DNA of 64,000 nucleotides. Source: Podospora bellae-mahoneyi. Taxonomy: Eukaryota; Ascomycota; Sordariomycetes; Sordariales; Podosporaceae. The position numbers and the translations under genes are program-made. Location: contig NW_026946359.1 of NCBI RefSeq assembly GCF_035222275.1, forward strand, positions 6,448,001-6,512,000, given 5' to 3'. Shown piece by piece: positions 44,549 to 56,211 of this stretch. The stretch's first letter is position 1; the number at the start of each line of letters is the position of its first letter. The notes under the pieces were generated by a model. It saw nothing but the letters and a program-made list of their open reading frames with translations. It was not told the DNA's origin and ran no database searches.

Positions 44549-47426
44549 GTCGAGGAGGGGATTCCGGGCAGCGCCCGATCAACCCACTTGCGTTCGCCAG
44601 GCTGGCCCCGTCCGGTACCGTCACCGATTCGACACCAGGGCAGTGAAGACGGCCTAGGCTACCCAAAGCAACAACTCGGATCGTATACGTGTCGTCGAGC
44701 AGAAATAGCCCGGGGCCAACAAAAGGATGGCGGGACCTGGGGGGAAAAGCGCCTTTGATGCTGGGGCTCGTGCTGTTGTTTCGAAAGCCAAGCAAGCCGT
44801 CCGTCTTCCTTGTGAGCCAGGCGCGTACGGTGAAAGAATTGCAATCTTCTATTCAAGTTGCGACGGCGGCGACGGCGAACAGAAAGAATCGGGGTCTTCG
44901 GGAAGCCTGGCCGAGACTGGGACCGGTGGCAGAAACTGGTGGTGCTCGTGATGGGATGGGATGGCTCGCGGGTGTCAGGGTGCAGTATGTAGCAGGGAGA
45001 GATTTTGATGCGCGAGGGCGAAACGGGCAGTAGAAACGTGGCGGACCGGATGAGCCGGGGTTGTTGCAGTCAGCGATAGACCGTCAAGCACCTCATGATC
45101 CAGCGGGGACGGGCTCGCAAGGAAAAGCCTGGATGTGCTGCTGGGAGGTCTGCATGAACGGGAGGGAGAAGAAGGAGAAAAACCGGTGCGAAACTGGACG
45201 TTCTCCAAAAGGGGACACGCTCCAGGATGGGGATGGCTGTGGATTGCGGTGCTGCACACTGCGTTCTTCCCTCCCGCTGGACTTCGTTAACTTCGGGTCC
45301 CTGAATTGGTCAGCAACCCTGTCCGTAAGCTCTCATTTTACGGCGTCGCGGCACAAAGTGTGGGGCACCCAGCACACTCCAGCCCACCCCAGCCGCCCGG
45401 CTGCTGTCCAACGTGTGTAACTGCCAGCCCGTAGGGGCGGTTCTATGATTTCATCTCGAGGGACTTTTGGAGGACTCTTTGTCGGCATGAATCCACGGGG
45501 AGCATATGCCTGTGCTACGCTGTACATCACTGTCAAATGCTCATCGAGTCCCAGTGCCTCCTTGCGCCTTTCTCAACCAGAGACAGGGACAAAAATCACA
45601 GCGAACCATCCACCAACAGACATCTCGCACAAAAGCTCGGCAGTGAACACCGCCTTCCATGTGCTGCAACGTCCATGTGGATTAGTAAATCCAATGTGGG
45701 GCAGCGGAGACTCATAGGAAACTTCCAATTTGGGGCCTCGAAGCGGTCGACGATCCTCTGCAAGACATGGACCGTATGAGCGCCTTCAGACGTTTGGAAA
45801 TACACGAAAGGTGTGGCCGCGCCAGCCGAACAAGAAGCCAAAGAAAGAGCCATGGGCATTCCAGCACATAGTGCACGTACAGGACCCTAACCTTCTTCTC
45901 AGCCTTCTATGTTGTAGTTCTACACCTATCTCGAAGTTGCTTCTCGACTACTGGGCCTGCTTGCTTCAGTCTCCACACAGTACGCCATCTCGGAGTTTGA
46001 CTTTGACCCGGGGTGCCGACATCGTTGCACCTTAGATCGGCGAAGAATAGCCATTGGACGATTGGAAGCATCGAAGCATAAAGAAACGACGCTACATATG
46101 CAGCCCGGCTGGCCAAGAAGGCGTGCACAACTCGCCTAGCGGTTTTATCCCACTCTTTGCTCTCCGACGGCTTAGCGGACTTCGAAAATCGGCCTTTTGG
46201 GAAACCATCGCATCCGACACCAAGAGCGCAGATATTGTTGCGGCCTTGATGAATACACCGAACAGTGTGTGCTTCAGATCACGACACGGACCGAAACTTG
46301 GGCATCAGACTGTTGGCAGCGCCACGCTGCCTACGAATGGCACATGGCGGGCTTTCTTCACCACCGCCACGCCTACCAGAATACCCAAATAGTTGCGCAC
46401 TCACCTCACCCATCAGATCGATCACCACCTGACGGCATGCTCGGCACCGGACCCTACCCTCAGCCACTTCCTCTGGGAACCCTCGGCCCCAAGGGTCGTC
46501 GCAAGTGAGAAAAACCGTTGCCTTGTATCACTAGCTCCCGACGATGTCATCATGATGGGACAGGGCTGGTGAGACATCAACCCCTTTCAAACTGTGCCCC
46601 AGAGGTCAGAAGTCTTCAGCCCAATCAGTTCATTGGGCACCTCAAGGTTCCGTTGTCGATGATCTCTGGATGGGGTTTCATCGCAATCCAGGAAGTCAGC
46701 ACCGAAACTTGTGCTTGGCCTTCCGCAACCTCCTGCTCACTTAACCGCCCTATATGTGGATCAATAGGGGTCTTGTCCCTGGATGGTGAGGTTTGCTCAA
46801 CTGCTTTACCAGCAAATAGAGTTGGAACGGTAGCTATCCCAGAAGACACAATCCCATTGTTGCGAAACTCGGTCTCCAAGGAACAGACACGGAGTTAACC
46901 GAGCGGGCTGGCATCATGCCAGATGGCGGCCCAGCCCCCCTTTCTATCCCCGAACACGGTGAAAGTCCGAAAGGCAGGCATTCTCTGAGAAACTCCGTGC
47001 CAACTGGCGGCGGTTTATCATACACACTCATCTCGCTGTAGACAGTTGACCTTACATTCGGCCAATCAAATGATTTGATTGTAGAGTATCCCGAGGCAGT
47101 GTTGTTTGAGTTTCAGCCTCTCTCTCGTGCTTCGCACCGTGTTCTACAGGGCCTTCTCACCGTCAGGATGAGATAAGGAATACGGTATGCACATATGGGG
47201 GTTTAGGCTTTCTTGTCTTGTTCCATACTGTGTAGAAGCCGAGCACAGACCAAGGGGCTCGCCCATGGTTTTATAGTGGAAGGCGCGAAATATGCTGTAA
47301 ACGCGTCCACTGAACGCGCCTCGCCAAGGCACCCTTTCAAAGCGATGCTTCAGATGATCTGGATTATCTCGAGACACTGGAAAAGAACTCGGCCAATCAA
47401 GTAACAGAGCGACTTCATAATTCATC
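44549..47426. other. Divergent 2.9 kb region, P4-ATPase / PIP-like protein gene
   Basis: Several frames of 60-125 codons overlap on both strands with no family signature. The first 500 bp next to the P4-ATPase is rich in GA on the plus strand (CT on the transcribed strand), as in a leader. No repeat array or RNA gene is seen. Confidence 0.45.
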
Positions 47427-49431
47427 ATGTCGAGTAATGCCTTTATCACAAGCTTCTTTAAGCCAAAAGTGGAGGATCCATCGAGCCCTCCCCAACAACC
47501 CCAAATCGAAAAACCATCATCACCACCACCACCACCACCACCACCACAATCACCATCCCCGTCCCCACCAGCACCACCCTCAGCCCTACGCTCACTCTCT
47601 TCCTCACCGCTACCGCCTCCTTCAGCACCACGCTCATTTTCTTCGTCACTGCCACCGGTCAGGAAACTTAGAGACAGGAATGAAGTGATCAAAGGCTCAG
47701 ATGATGAAGAGGATGATTCGGACGACTCAGACGCTGATGCGTTTCCCGACCTTTTCACCTCTCTCCCTACTTCGGCCCCAGCTCCGGCCTCTACCCTGCT
47801 AGCAACTCCAAAAGCAAAGAGAATCGCTGTCGAGGCCTGCTCATCACCACTCACAATCAACACAAAGCACAGGTACGACATCAAAGCCTTGCTTGAACAT
47901 GCAGAGACGGATCGAAAATTGAATGAGAGCCAGCAGCGGCTTGCTGCTGCCATGGCTCAAGGCTCCCCAGCAAGGAAGGACAGGTCTTCGTTCAGCGCCA
48001 GGCCAATCACTGGCGTTCGCGATGCCATGGAGGCTATTCTCCCGGATCTAGACAGCAGTGAGGATGAGGCTAAGAGAGGGAGGAGACTTCTCGCTGTTAA
48101 AAGGACTGAAGCGCTGGAGGTGAGGCCGGAGTGGTATTTCTTTGAGGAAGAGACTCAGGTCGACGACGGCGCCTCTATTACGGCGAGGGCAAACTTCCCA
48201 GAAGCAATGGCTACGGGCCCATGGTCATTCTTAGCTCAGGCAAAAGGCAGACGGGAAATAATCGAAGATGGGCTGCCTTATTACATCCAAAGCAAACAGG
48301 GCGATCTACCAGATGATATCTTCCTCTGGGTTCTGGATGAAGTCCTTCACGAAAAGTCTAGAAAGCTCCGTGAAGAGTATTTAAGACTTCTTGGAGTCTG
48401 TCCAGCGCAGGCAGCGCGGGTCATGGATCCCGACCTTATCGTTCAGATGTTTCGAGACCTTGGAGCCTCCAAACACGCCCTCGCACCAGCTTCTCAACAA
48501 GATCAAGGCAACTGGCTAAGAAAGAACCCCTATTCCGGACGAGACTGGACCCCCTTGCAAACCGTCCTGCGCATTCTATCAAAAACCGCCGACGGCCTCT
48601 CAGTCCCCTCCCTCACCCAAGCCATGGTTATCCTCCTCCGCCTAGGAATAGACAACATCGTCCGCGACGACCCAGGCGTGGCACAAGACTTTCAGGGCTG
48701 CCTTCCCCGCATAGTCCGAGCCGTCCCTCGGGAAGCCTGGAACAATTTTGTAAGGCTCCCCCCCTTTCCTGTCCTCCCAGCCTACTCGCTAACCCCCCTC
48801 CCAGTGCGGCGACGTAACCGACTCCCTCTACTCCCACACCCATTCCCCAGTCCTCCGCTCCCTCGCCATCTCCTCCCTCCCCTTCACCCACCCACGCCTC
48901 AACGAACTCCGCCGCCGCCTAGCCCTAACCTTCCTCTTCAACGAACCCCAACGCGCCCGCTCCAGACCAGAAGAAACCTTCTCCATCCAGTCCGTCCTCG
49001 ACCTCCTGGAGCACTCGGAGCACTTCATCATCGACAGGCACAGCAAAGAGTTTTACAACCTCCGTGCCATGTCCGAGATGATCGCCGTCGCAGTAGCCGA
49101 CGGTTGCCCCCCACAGGATGGGACAAACGAGGCCGCTCACAGGCAGTTCAACGCCGAAGTAGACCTGCTGGCCCGCCATGTGAGGAACATGTACTCGCAG
49201 ATTCCAGATGGCAGCGCGGCTCACTCGTCTAAATGGGAGGCCAAGGCGCAGCTCAAGGACTTTGAGGCGATGTTGCTGAGAGTGATCAGGACGAGGGCAA
49301 AGCCGGTGGGTCACATTTTCAGGTCCGAGGACGAGGAGGATCAGGACAAAAAGCCAGTCAACCAGAGTTCCCTGACGGAGTGGATGCTGAGGAAGAAAAA
49401 TAAGGCCAAGACTGAGCCGTCGACTCCTTAG
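47427..49431 (+). CDS. Uncharacterised nuclear protein with PIP-like termini; possible Smc5-6 loader relative
   Basis: Two exons (47427-48749, 48805-49431) give 649 residues. The N-terminus SSNAFITSFFKPK resembles a PCNA-binding box with Asn in place of Gln, followed by basic residues. A Pro-rich tract encoded by CCA repeats and a Ser/Asp/Glu-rich acidic patch come next. From about 230 on the protein is folded and mostly helical: EVRPEWYFFEEE, ATGPWSFLAQAKGRREIIEDGLPYYI, DDIFLWVLDEVLHEKSRKLREEYLRLL. The second exon continues in helices and ends NQSSLTEWMLRKKNK, again PIP-like. The pattern recalls fungal DNA repair proteins such as Nse6/SLF2-type Smc5-6 loaders, but this is a weak guess. The intron donor GTAAGG at 48750 restores NNFCGDVTDSLYS. 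Confidence 0.7.
47518..47553 (+). repeat. (CCA)n tract coding a Pro run
   Basis: About eleven CCA/TCA triplets encode a Ser-Pro-Pro stretch in the low-complexity N-terminal region of the PIP-like protein. Confidence 0.85.
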
Positions 49432-49710
49432 GGGAAAGTCACTGCAGGTCATAGTTCAACAATGTAGGTGTTGATGCATGGTATTTGAATTGCTTTGCTC
49501 CTCCTTGTGGTTTCGTGGAAAAGAACGCCCCCTTGTAATATAAACATACAAACTCTTGATACCCGCGCACGCCATGCTACTTTGGCTTGCTCAACACTAC
49601 CAGCACGCACGTTGAATCATAGGAACAACAATACACTTTATCCGCCACCTCCTTGTCTACTACTCAGTCATGAACCCTACCCCAAAGAAACATAAACAGG
49701 AATAGGAAGC

Positions 49711-50587
49711 TTAGTCAAAGAACTTGCGGTTGGGGTTCTCGCCAAACAGAGCCTTGCGCATGGCGGGAAGGGCGCTCTCCTTCAGCAGATCCAGCCTGGC
49801 CTCCAAAGTGTTGTCAATGTCGATCTTGCCGTTGCCACCAACAATGATCACACCACCGGCGCTGCGTAAATGATATCATGTCAGCAGATGTCCTGAAACC
49901 ATAGAAGGTGGAATGCGTCTTACCTCCCCTCAGCAACCTCATTCTCCTCATCAATCGTCGCCTTGACCTCCCTCCCCGTCTTCTCCTTATACTCCCCCTC
50001 CGCCTTCTCAATCGCATTCTTGACCAGCTCATAATCCGCCTTCCTCGCCCTAATCTGCAGCTCCGGCTCGTTCATCGCATAGAACCCTTCCAGAATCAAA
50101 TCCTTGAGGATGCCCTCGTACCTGCCCTTGTCCTCGGTCCCCTCGCTAAGCCTCTTCTCGGCCGCCTGGAAGATGTCGTCGAGCAACTCCTGACGGGCAC
50201 CCAGGACGCGGAGACGGGTCTTGTTGGCGACTGTGGAGCGGGTGATTTGCTGCGACATGGTGGCCTGCTTGAACTTTTTGGCGTAGGCGGCGTCGATGGC
50301 GTCGGTCTCCTGGAGGACGAGCTTGCCCTTTTCCATGGAGAATTCTTCGTTGGCTTTGATTTCAATTTCGCGGGCTTTTTCTTCGGCTTCTTGCTTGATG
50401 AAGGCGGTCATTTTGCGGAGTTCTTGTCCGACCTGGAGGGAGGGGCGTTAGCCATCTTCCCCTCCATTGGGTGGTGTTGAACCCCATTGCAGCCAGTGGT
50501 GATGCTGCACCAAAGGTGATATGTTTTGGGGGCTTCTAGAACCAAAAGACATACCTGGTCGTCGGACAAGGCGTGAATACTTGACAT
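49711..50587 (-). CDS. vma4: VMA4, V-ATPase subunit E
   Basis: Three exons (50587-50555, 50432-49924, 49861-49711) give 230 residues, the normal subunit E length. The first exon encodes only [11 protein letters not shown]. The protein then reads [31 protein letters not shown], a long helix that forms the peripheral stalk with subunit G, followed by [17 protein letters not shown] and the globular C-domain with [22 protein letters not shown]. The family role is to connect the V1 and Vo sectors of the vacuolar proton pump. The AG|C phase at the second splice gives [12 protein letters not shown]. The gene is divergent from the NIPA-type transporter. Confidence 0.95.
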
Positions 50588-51905
50588 GATGGGCGGTTCT
50601 GTAGTTGGAACTCGTAGGGAACTATGTGATACAGGTTCCGCAAGGACAAGCGGGAGGGGGGTCGTTTAGAGGATGCGATATGCTCTGGCCTGGCCGCGGT
50701 TGTAGATGATCTCGATAGGCTTGCGCGGGGAGGTTTATGATGATGTGAGCCTTCACAGGAAAATGTAGCTGTATGTCTCTAGGCAGTGGTATTGCCGATT
50801 AGAAAGTCAATGGGAGGTTGCGGTGCCGCGCAGCTGTGGCTCCTGCGATGTCATTGGAACCAACAGCTGCTGACAAGCAACCGCCCCCGGTCAAGGAGCT
50901 CGCAATGGTGGGTCTGCTTGAGTAGCCCAGCCACGCGTTGCATCCCCCACCTCGGACTGATAAGATAAAGGACCGGGAAGTCAAGCCACAGCTTGGATGG
51001 AAGCCACAATGCCACCTGATGTTGGCATGTGCTGGCACATGTGGCTGGTGCCCAAAGCATGCCAGGCCTGGTGATGCAGGCACGCACCGACAGCCCCAGC
51101 TGAGCTGCGTCTTGGCCTGTCCCTGTCCACTGTCGCCGAATGTCCCCACGGTGGAAGTGACGGGAGAAAGGCCAGCGTTTCGTCTGCGAATCGTTGCTCA
51201 CCCGCTCATCTCGTGTCCGAAGTGTCTCCAGATCCACGATGCGCCGCTTTTGCGAACCACATCTCTGACCGTTCCCGGCAAACAACTTGCTGAACCCGAC
51301 CGCGGTGGCCCAGTGGTCTCACAGCTCTCATACCGCAACCAGGAGCAGCGCCGGGCCTTTTTAGTGGCCTCTCTTCCCCAGGCCCAGACCACCGTGCCTC
51401 AAGATCGCAGTCCCCCCGTAAGCCAGCCTCGACCTCGGCCACTGTGGATTTGAACGACACGAGAAACACTCATACGCCGGGCTGTCTGCAAACCTTCTGC
51501 AACAACAAACACCCCATTGCTCCCTTCTGATCGAGTGCCCGGGAACTGGTAGCGTCACTGAGTGACGTTTCCTGGCAGCGGTCAGACACAGCATCTTTAC
51601 TCTTTCCCAACGCGAACGGTCGACGAAGCGCCGGCCCACGATTCAGAGTTTCCACGCCTACCACCTTTTCAATACATTTTTCGAGTAAACAGGCTTTGGG
51701 CACCTCGTCTATTTTTCTTTCTTTTTGTTTCCTTTTTTGTCCAGTTCAGCTACGATTTACGACTAGTTCCATCCGAATCCTAACCACCGATTTTCCTTTT
51801 GCCTATCCCAACATTTCAGCACCACAACGATTGCCCATGCGAACACAATAGGACACCGTTTACTTGCCCTCGAGAACCGCCGGAGGACTGGTTGTCTACT
51901 GGCGC
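50588..51905. promoter_or_regulatory. Divergent region VMA4 / NIPA-type gene
   Basis: This 1.3 kb holds the VMA4 promoter on the left and a T/C-rich leader on the right (a TTTTTC-rich block at 51700-51750). Mid-size frames on both strands have no protein features. Confidence 0.45.
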
Positions 51906-53779
51906 AATGGGGCTTATAGGCGGTTTGTCTCCTGGCGGGAGCATTGCTGTAAGTTGTCCTCCAACATGATGGGAAACACCTCGCAGCAGGAAAGTCGCTG
52001 ACAGCTCCCTGGTGACAGCTCGGCATTATAGTCGGCCTTCTATCAACCAGTGTTCAGAGCTTGGGTCTCACACTCCAACGAAAATCGCATATTCTCGAAG
52101 ACGAAAAGGGCCCTTACGATGTTAGACGCCCGCCCTACAGGAGGAGGAGGTGGCAGCTGGGGATGGGAATGTTTATCATTTCCAACGTGCTGGGGAGCTC
52201 TATCCAAATATCAATGCTCCCTCTGCCGGTATTGTCGACATTACAAGCTTCCGGACTGGTGTTCAACTCGATTTGCGCCACCCTGATACTCGGAGAACCG
52301 TTTACGAGGTGGTCATTATGGGGGACGTTATTGGTCTGCAGCGGCGCCGTCTTGATTGCCATATTTGGGGCGATTCCCTCGCCGACACATACGCTTACGG
52401 AGCTGCTGGATCTGCTTGGGAGGCGGCCGTTTGTGATTTGGATGTCGTTCCAGGCGGTAATAGTGATTGCTATTGCGGTGGCAACAGAATTCGTCAGCCA
52501 TTTTACAACATGGATGCAGGACACACGGTTTCGTCTGGCAAGGGGTTTTGCGTATGGATGCATAAGTGGCATACTATCTGCGCACTCGCTCCTGGTTGCC
52601 AAGTCAGCTGTGGAGCTCATCATCAGGACAATTGTCGATGGGGACAACCAGTTTGTACACTGGCAGTCGTGGATGTTGGTTCTGGGTCTCGTCACGTTGG
52701 CCCTCAGCCAACTCTACTACCTTCATCGGGGGCTTAAGCTGGTCTCGACGTCGGTGCTTTACCCCTTGATTTTCTGCGTTTATAACATTATCGCGATTCT
52801 GGACGGCCTGATTTATTTCCGTCAGACAGACCTGATAGGCCCGCTCCGCGCATGTCTCATCGCCCTTGGAACAGCTATTTTACTATCTGGCGTTCTCGCG
52901 CTGTCATGGCGCCTCAGCGACGAGCAACATACCCCTGGTGTCGGCCAGTCTTCACTCGCACCTGGTCTTGGCCTTGTGGAGGACACGGACGGCGAGGAAG
53001 AGGAGGAAGAGCTCCTGCTTCACTCTGCACTTGGTGATGAGGAAGAAGCTCGGCCGCTACCGCCACCACATTACAGCAGCTACCAAACCTTTAAGCCAAC
53101 TCGTACTTCCTTGGAAACCCCTGCTGAACAACCGCCGGTATCACCATTGGTCATGCCAACACGACAAAGGCCAACGGCACGCTCGATGAGGACAGTCTCC
53201 AACCGCTGGACAGAACGAGCGGAGATCTGGGACGAGCTCGAAGACAGAGAGTCACCAGAGCCCATACCCCCTGTTTTGAACAGACGGCGGTCGACTACGC
53301 TGCCAGCTAGGGAGACAATCGCTGCCCGTCAAGCGATAAGGAGGGGTGTGACCGACTTTCCCATTCTGGGCGATGCACCAGCAGATACGGAACCATTATT
53401 ACCCTCGTCAGCCTCGCCAAGGAGGGACTTTAGGCGAAGAAGAAAGTCAACTGGCTTTCCGGGATTTACCGCACGAAGAAACTCATCCAGGAAGACCTCG
53501 GGCGGTGGATTACAGGACGCGGTGGGGAACCTGTGGAAGATGAGGTGGTGGAAAGGCAGCGGCAGTAGGTCTGCTAGTACCACGCCGATTCTCCCGACGA
53601 CGGAGGATTCGGCGACTTGGGGCGGTGGGGCAGGAGAATCGTATAGAGATACCCCTGTGGAAACATATAGAGATGAGGAGAGTGTTTCGAGAGATCCAAG
53701 AGCAGAGAGAAGTAGATCTGAGTCTGGGGCAAGGAGGCTTGTGGGTGGTCAAGATGAACCTCCACCACCGCCAATGTAA
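51906..53779 (+). CDS. NIPA-type magnesium transporter family protein
   Basis: Two exons (51906-51947, 52019-53779) give 600 residues. The first 320 residues hold eight to nine membrane segments of the DUF803/NIPA family, with the family-like start LGIIVGLLSTSVQSLGLTLQRKSH, then LGMGMFIISNVLGSSIQI, LPLPVLSTLQASGLVFNSICATLILGEPFTRWS and the VLYPLIFCVYNIIAILDGLIYF stretch. NIPA proteins in animals carry magnesium, but fungal substrates are unproven. The remaining 270 residues form a cytosolic tail rich in Arg, Ser, Glu and Pro, ending in a Pro run. Two AG acceptors 14 nt apart precede exon 2; only the second (52017-52018) keeps the frame. Confidence 0.82.
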
Positions 53780-55225
53780 AGGAAAGCATTCATGGCCGGC
53801 GTTGATTAGGGGTTTTGGGTTGGGTTAGTTTTGCTTAAATTCAGTTGTATATCCAAAAATGCATTATCTTGAGTTGCATCATTCGATGCGGGATTAGTCG
53901 TTGCTGGCTATCTTGTTTGCTGACTTACGAAGTCCGTCTGCGGTGTGTCAGTAACAGTCGCTGGCTTGGAATTCGCCAACTCAAACGATATCATCAGGGT
54001 CAGACACCTCGAGAGGACCCCCCGAAGAAGCCTGTAGTCGAAACCTACAAGGCAACGCGAGTGATCTCAGGCGTTGGCTAGAACCTGCACCGAGTCCCTC
54101 GCAGACTCCTCCTGGTTGTGGTCAGCTTTCCACCTCATGATGGGAGTGGCCGAACATACTTGACGGCTGTCCCAACTCACCAGCAAGACAACCCCTTTGT
54201 TTGCTATGGACACTTTACCAACCCCTTACCTTCAACGACGACGACAGCTTGATACACATAGTCCGCCGGCGCACTACATGCACTCTCTCCATCTCCCAGC
54301 AGCTCACGCCCCTTTGCACTCCGATCATCCCCCGCTATCTTGATCCTCAGTCAACCAAAAATCTTCGCTCGGTTCTTGAAAATGGAACGCCGCACCCACC
54401 TCCCTCCACCAGCCAGCACGACGCAACGAGAACCGCAAGCACCACCCGCCCTCTGTCAGCCGGCATGGCGCAACACAGCCGGCCCCCTCCACCAACCACC
54501 TTGACCCGTCACAAATCCGGGACAAATACACAGGTCACGCCCTCCTACCGCGACGCTCCATCCACCAGCATGGTCCGGCATAGGCCCCGGGGTTTGGACG
54601 GAGGAGACAGGTTTTGGGGGTGGGAAGTGGGGTGAACTTGGCTTTTGAGGGTAGAGGAAGGGTGGTTATGGAAAGGTTACTCTTTCAAGGCCTTGATTCC
54701 ACGTACAGTCTCTATTATTCTGTCTATGGCGTGGGTGGGCAGGGTGTAACTCCCTACTGCCTACCCTTGGTAGACCAAAGGACAGGAGATAAGACAGTCG
54801 ACATTGCAAACATCAAGATGTAATTTGCCCAAACACATAATTATATACAACTGCAGACAGCCAGCTATACGCACCATCCACCATCCAGACAGCATCTACA
54901 AACGATACAGGGGGGGATCATGAACCGAAATTTCACAACTGAAAAAATGAGAAAGAGATAAAAAGGTATATGGTATGTAACATAAAGCTAGAAAAAAAAA
55001 AGTAAGACTTTGCAGCCCAACAATGATGCTGCCAAAGAATGAATGGTGTGATGTGTGCAACAAGCCGCTGCTCGCCACACGCCCTCCTCCCTCTCTTCTT
55101 TTCACCAGCCGCAAATCCAGAAGCGGACCCTTTTCCATCCCATGTTCGATCGTCATCGTCTCAATCCTGGCGAGTCGTGGCGGCCCAGGCGGCTCAGCAC
55201 CCCATTGCCGAAAGAAAAAATAGCT
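53780..55225. other. Convergent intergenic region
   Basis: This lies between the NIPA-type and tetraspanin stops. An open frame at 54201-54635 is Thr/Pro-rich without family features and is not called. AT-rich blocks at 54820-55000 probably belong to the tetraspanin 3' UTR. Confidence 0.45.
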
Positions 55226-55978
55226 TCAAATCCTCCCATACCCGCTCTTCTCATCGATATGCCTGAACCTCTCCCTCTCCTTGCGGTCCTTGAGCAGGCA
55301 AGCGGTCGCCATGACAAACACAAAGTCGATACCGACCATGCCGAACATGGCGGTGAAGATATTGTCGAGGAAGATGTTGGCGAACGAGGTGATGGGTGTG
55401 GCACAGCCGCGCACGAGAGCCGCGGCCGCTGGGCTGGAACAGGTCGCATCAGTGACGAACGCGGGGGAGGTGCTGTTGAAGTAACCGCAGCAGTTGAACT
55501 ATGTCATAATCAGTAAGAGAAATTCCAGTGTCACATGTTGATGAACACAAAAAAAAAAAAAAAAAACAAAACGTACCTCCGCCTGCATAAGCTGCTGGAC
55601 ATTCGCCGGTTGCGCCCAATAAAGCGGCGCAAAATCCTCTCTTGTCTTAAGCGTCAAGATCCACAGGAACAACCCAAGAATCATGCTGAAGAGCCCGCAA
55701 AACGTCGTCATGTAAGCGCCCAGCTTGAGCCACCCGCGAGACTGCGTCGCCAGCCCCGGTAGGGTGACCATAAATGTGAGGAAAATGAAGACCGCATTCA
55801 CGATACCCGCTGTGAGGGGAAACCTCTGATACAGAAGATTTCTGGCCGCCTGCCTCCCGTTTTCTGGAATCTCATCCCTGATGTTCCCGACGATTACTGA
55901 GAAGCCGATGATGAAGATGCCCATCAGAAGAAAGAGGCCGTCTGCCATCACGTAGGCTGCTTGTACTTTGTTCACCAT
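55226..55978 (-). CDS. Tetraspanin, TSP3-like
   Basis: Two exons (55978-55577, 55498-55226) give 224 residues. Four membrane segments are visible: VMADGLFLLMGIFIIGFSVIV, FPLTAGIVNAVFIFLTFMVTL, LGAYMTTFCGLFSMILGLFLWIL and, after the splice, NIFTAMFGMVGIDFVFVMATACLL. The large outer loop holds the diagnostic CCG motif (C137-C138-G139 in FNCCGYFNST) and two more Cys (DATCSS, VRGCATP), enough for two disulphides. Fungal tetraspanins organise membrane domains; PLS1 is needed for appressorium penetration, whereas TSP3 is less known. The short loop and C-tail (RHIDEKSGYGRI) fit TSP3 better than PLS1, with moderate certainty. The intron has a run of 18 T shortly after its donor. Confidence 0.85.
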
Positions 55979-56194
55979 CTTGTTGTTGTGTGTTGGCTGC
56001 TCGCGAGCAACCTATTTTTCGGGGAAACTAGCTCGGTTTTCGGTTCCTCCAAGGTCTCTCCTTTCAATTTTCGGTATGTAACTGACGGCCGGCGTCCCTT
56101 TCCAATTTGTCTCGTCCTTTGTGATATGTATGTACGTGGTTTTCAAATATTTGCAATGAGCGTACACGGGCGAGATCGACCTGCAAATCCCAGC

Positions 56195-56211
56195 ACCCCC
56201 CCCAAAAAAAA
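56195..56211 (+). repeat. Poly-C/poly-A junction tract
   Basis: About eight C are followed directly by eight A in noncoding sequence upstream of the tetraspanin gene. Confidence 0.85.

Noticed and set aside
47144-47953. 269-codon minus-strand frame with Gly and Glu runs
   Set aside because: Antisense to the CCA-repeat region of the PIP-like protein; the runs mirror its Pro and acidic tracts.
54201-54635. Possible small Thr/Pro-rich protein
   Set aside because: No signal peptide, no conserved pattern and no splice logic; it lies between two convergent genes.
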